A stretch of DNA of 52,202 bases, from assembly GCA_934120735.1 (NCBI GenBank), contig CAKOVA010000006.1:1-52202 (forward strand), given 5' to 3'. Source of the stretch: an uncultured Prevotella sp. Its GTDB lineage: Bacteria > Bacteroidota > Bacteroidia > Bacteroidales > Bacteroidaceae. Positions within the stretch are counted from its first letter, which is position 1, and the number at the start of each line of letters is the position of its first letter. Made by a program: the position numbers and the translations under genes. Under the pieces are notes generated by a model. The model did no database searches and was not told the origin of the DNA. It saw only the letters and a program-made list of their open reading frames with translations. This document shows positions 50,892 through 52,202 of this stretch, one piece after another.

Positions 50892-51545
50892 ATGAAGAAG
50901 AAATTTATTTGTACCGTATGTGGATACACATACGAAGGAGAAGAAGCACCAAAAGAGTGCCCAGTATGTCACGCTAAAACAGAGAAGTTTAAGGCTTTTG
51001 ATGCAAAAGCAATTAAAGGTACAAAGACTGAAGAGAACCTCAAGGCTGCATTCGCAGGCGAGAGTCAGGCGCACACCAAGTATTTGTATTTTGCTTCTAA
51101 GGCTAAGAAGGAAGGCTATGAGCAGTTGGCTGCTATCTTTGAAGAAACAGCACGCAACGAAAAAGAACACGCTAAAATGTGGTACAAGTACTTGCACGGT
51201 GGTGATATCCCTACCACAACAGACAACATCAAAGAGGCTGCCGACGGTGAAAACTATGAGTGGACAGACATGTATGCCAACATGGCGAAGGTAGCCATGG
51301 AAGAGGGATTTCCAGAGATTGCAGTGAAGTTCCGTGCTGTTGGCGCCGTTGAGAAGCACCACGAAGAGCGTTATCGCAAGATGTTGAAGAACATCGAAGA
51401 CGAGATTGTCTTCTCACGCGATGGCAGCTGCGTATGGCAGTGCCGCAACTGCGGACACATCGTTATCGGTAAGAAGGCTCCTGAGGTATGTCCAGTATGC
51501 GATCATCCACAGAGCTACTTCCAGATTGAACCAGACAATCTGTAA
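50892..51545 (+). CDS. Rubrerythrin with N- and C-terminal rubredoxin domains
   Basis: 217 aa. Residues 1-about 32 are a rubredoxin-type Fe(Cys)4 site ([20 protein letters not shown]). Residues about 43-175 are the diiron four-helix ferritin-like domain: [30 protein letters not shown] and [15 protein letters not shown]. Residues about 183-217 are a second rubredoxin site ([20 protein letters not shown]). It reduces hydrogen peroxide using electrons from rubredoxin/NADH, protecting anaerobes. Single-rubredoxin rubrerythrins are the norm; two is less common. The frame is complete and the gene is flanked by two related inverted-repeat elements. Confidence 0.92.
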   Translation: MKKKFICTVCGYTYEGEEAPKECPVCHAKTEKFKAFDAKAIKGTKTEENLKAAFAGESQAHTKYLYFASKAKKEGYEQLAAIFEETARNEKEHAKMWYKYLHGGDIPTTTDNIKEAADGENYEWTDMYANMAKVAMEEGFPEIAVKFRAVGAVEKHHEERYRKMLKNIEDEIVFSRDGSCVWQCRNCGHIVIGKKAPEVCPVCDHPQSYFQIEPDNL

Positions 51546-51615
51546 GTCGACAGACACACGGTTCTTTCATTTAAAAGGTCGTCTGTTGTCTAAAACAATC
51601 ATGTTCTTTAGTATC

Positions 51616-51800
51616 AACAACGAATAGAACGAATGAAACGAATCTGATAGTCGGAATCAATGAACGCAGGCGTTCAACGAATGAAACGAATTTGATAAAG
51701 ACACGCAATATGTCCATGTCGGCAGATTTGTTTCATTGGCAGAACGCTTGCGTTCATTGTCTTGTTTAGTTGATTCGCTTCATTTGTTTCATTCGTTGTT
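51616..51800. repeat. Long inverted-repeat element E2 (185 bp)
   Basis: Ends AACAACGAAT (51616-51625) and ATTCGTTGTT (51791-51800) are exact reverse complements. The two halves pair over about 75 bases with some mismatches, including CAATGAACGC/GCGTTCATTG blocks on each side. The end motif and GAACG/CGTTC palindromes are shared with E1 at 50421. Confidence 0.75.
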
Positions 51801-51854
51801 AAACAATATTGTCCTTAAATGATAGAGCCGTGCGACTGACATAAGAAAAACTTC

Positions 51855-51886
51855 AACGAGAGGTACTCATAACGAGTATCTCTCGT
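51855..51886. terminator. Strong hairpin, terminator-like
   Basis: AACGAGAGGTACTC and GAGTATCTCTCGTT pair at 13 of 14 positions over a 4-base loop and are followed by TTG on the plus strand. It could end transcripts reading out of the rubrerythrin gene. Confidence 0.5.
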
Positions 51887-51944
51887 TTTGCATGTATACC
51901 AGTATTCTTTTAGAGCCTGTTTTCAGATTCTATCCTTATGTAGC

Positions 51945-51962
51945 GGCGTGATGAGTCACGCC
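51945..51962. repeat. REP-like palindrome
   Basis: GGCGTGA, four bases, TCACGCC, followed by CCT. The same core (GGCGTGA ... TCACG) occurs near 21260-21275. Short interspersed palindrome; function unknown. Confidence 0.45.
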
Positions 51963-52022
51963 CCTATGTTTGGTCAACTGTCGTTGAATAGAACGGTCTT
52001 TCAATCGGTATGCAAACATAAA

Positions 52023-52056
52023 AAAATGGGATGCACCATTCAGCGCATCCCATTTT
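52023..52056 (-). terminator. Intrinsic terminator of enolase
   Basis: AAAATGGGATGC (52023-52034) and GCATCCCATTTT (52045-52056), a perfect 12-bp stem with a 10-base loop. On the minus strand it runs into TTTTTTT. Downstream of the enolase stop at 52083. Confidence 0.8.
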
Positions 52057-52082
52057 ATGATGATATAAGTAATCTATCAGAT

Positions 52083-52202
<120 letters not shown>

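Larger units (their letters stand above)
51546..52082. other. Intergenic region after rubrerythrin
   Basis: It contains inverted-repeat element E2 (51616-51800), a 14-bp hairpin (51855-51886), a REP-like GGCGTGA...TCACGCC palindrome (51945-51962) and the enolase terminator (52023-52056). No gene is seen. Confidence 0.7.

Overview
The window looks like a chromosomal segment of a Bacteroidota bacterium, most probably Prevotellaceae. The evidence is convergent: Bacteroidetes-type promoters (TTTG, 19-20 bases, TAnnTTTG) in front of many genes, few Shine-Dalgarno sequences, a DUF4294 protein, a 2-oxoacid:ferredoxin oxidoreductase with a fused gamma-alpha subunit, a topoisomerase I with C-terminal repeats, tandem FKBP isomerases and a family M28 glutaminyl cyclase of the type known from oral Prevotella and Porphyromonas. 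I saw no rRNA, tRNA, CRISPR array, phage or intact insertion sequence.

Layout. 1-3934 (minus): prmC, recX, comF, pyrE, an SRPBCC protein and a partial lipoprotein. 3964-4908: ribD. 5116-7731 (minus): a GH43 tail remnant, a helical protein and an SF1 helicase. 7818-14962: an orphan ABC ATPase, an alpha/beta hydrolase (minus), then a tightly overlapping set of Ca2+ ATPase, HAD hydrolase, ribF and CPBP protease. 15147-21116 (minus): a putative anti-sigma/ECF sigma pair, then topA-aroK-speA. 21816-23921: a thioredoxin-like lipoprotein lacking CXXC, convergent with a secreted esterase. 24188-31096: a lipid A/LPS-type cluster (acyltransferase, several glycosyltransferases, a phosphoethanolamine transferase and a glycosyltransferase remnant). 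31299-36313 (minus): an HHH/beta-rich exported protein and korAB. 36428-40745: DUF4294, glutaminyl cyclase, a C26-M19 peptidase fusion and its Lrp-type regulator. 41034-43559: three FKBP isomerases. 43726-49803: Sir2, DUF1893, a Na/Pi transporter, a nucleoside kinase and a YitT protein. 50892-51545: a rubrerythrin with two rubredoxin domains. 52083-52202: the 3' end of enolase.

The most unusual content is intergenic. (1) At four places there are arrays with an exact 22-bp period, built from 15-bp palindromic units (consensus AAWNNCANTGNNWTT) separated by 7-bp spacers: 4994-5074, 21353-21528, 37130-37210 and 50039-50141, with a fragment at 33366-33416. (2) Two related 185-234 bp long inverted repeats (ends AACAACGAAW) flank the rubrerythrin gene. 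(3) A 195-bp MITE-like element with perfect 19-bp ends lies at 38309-38503. (4) The last 90 bp of the HHH gene are duplicated beyond an A+T-rich phosphoethanolamine transferase gene and fused to a truncated glycosyltransferase gene, which is a recombination scar in the LPS-type cluster.

All identifications come from reading motifs and family resemblance by eye. No database search was run.
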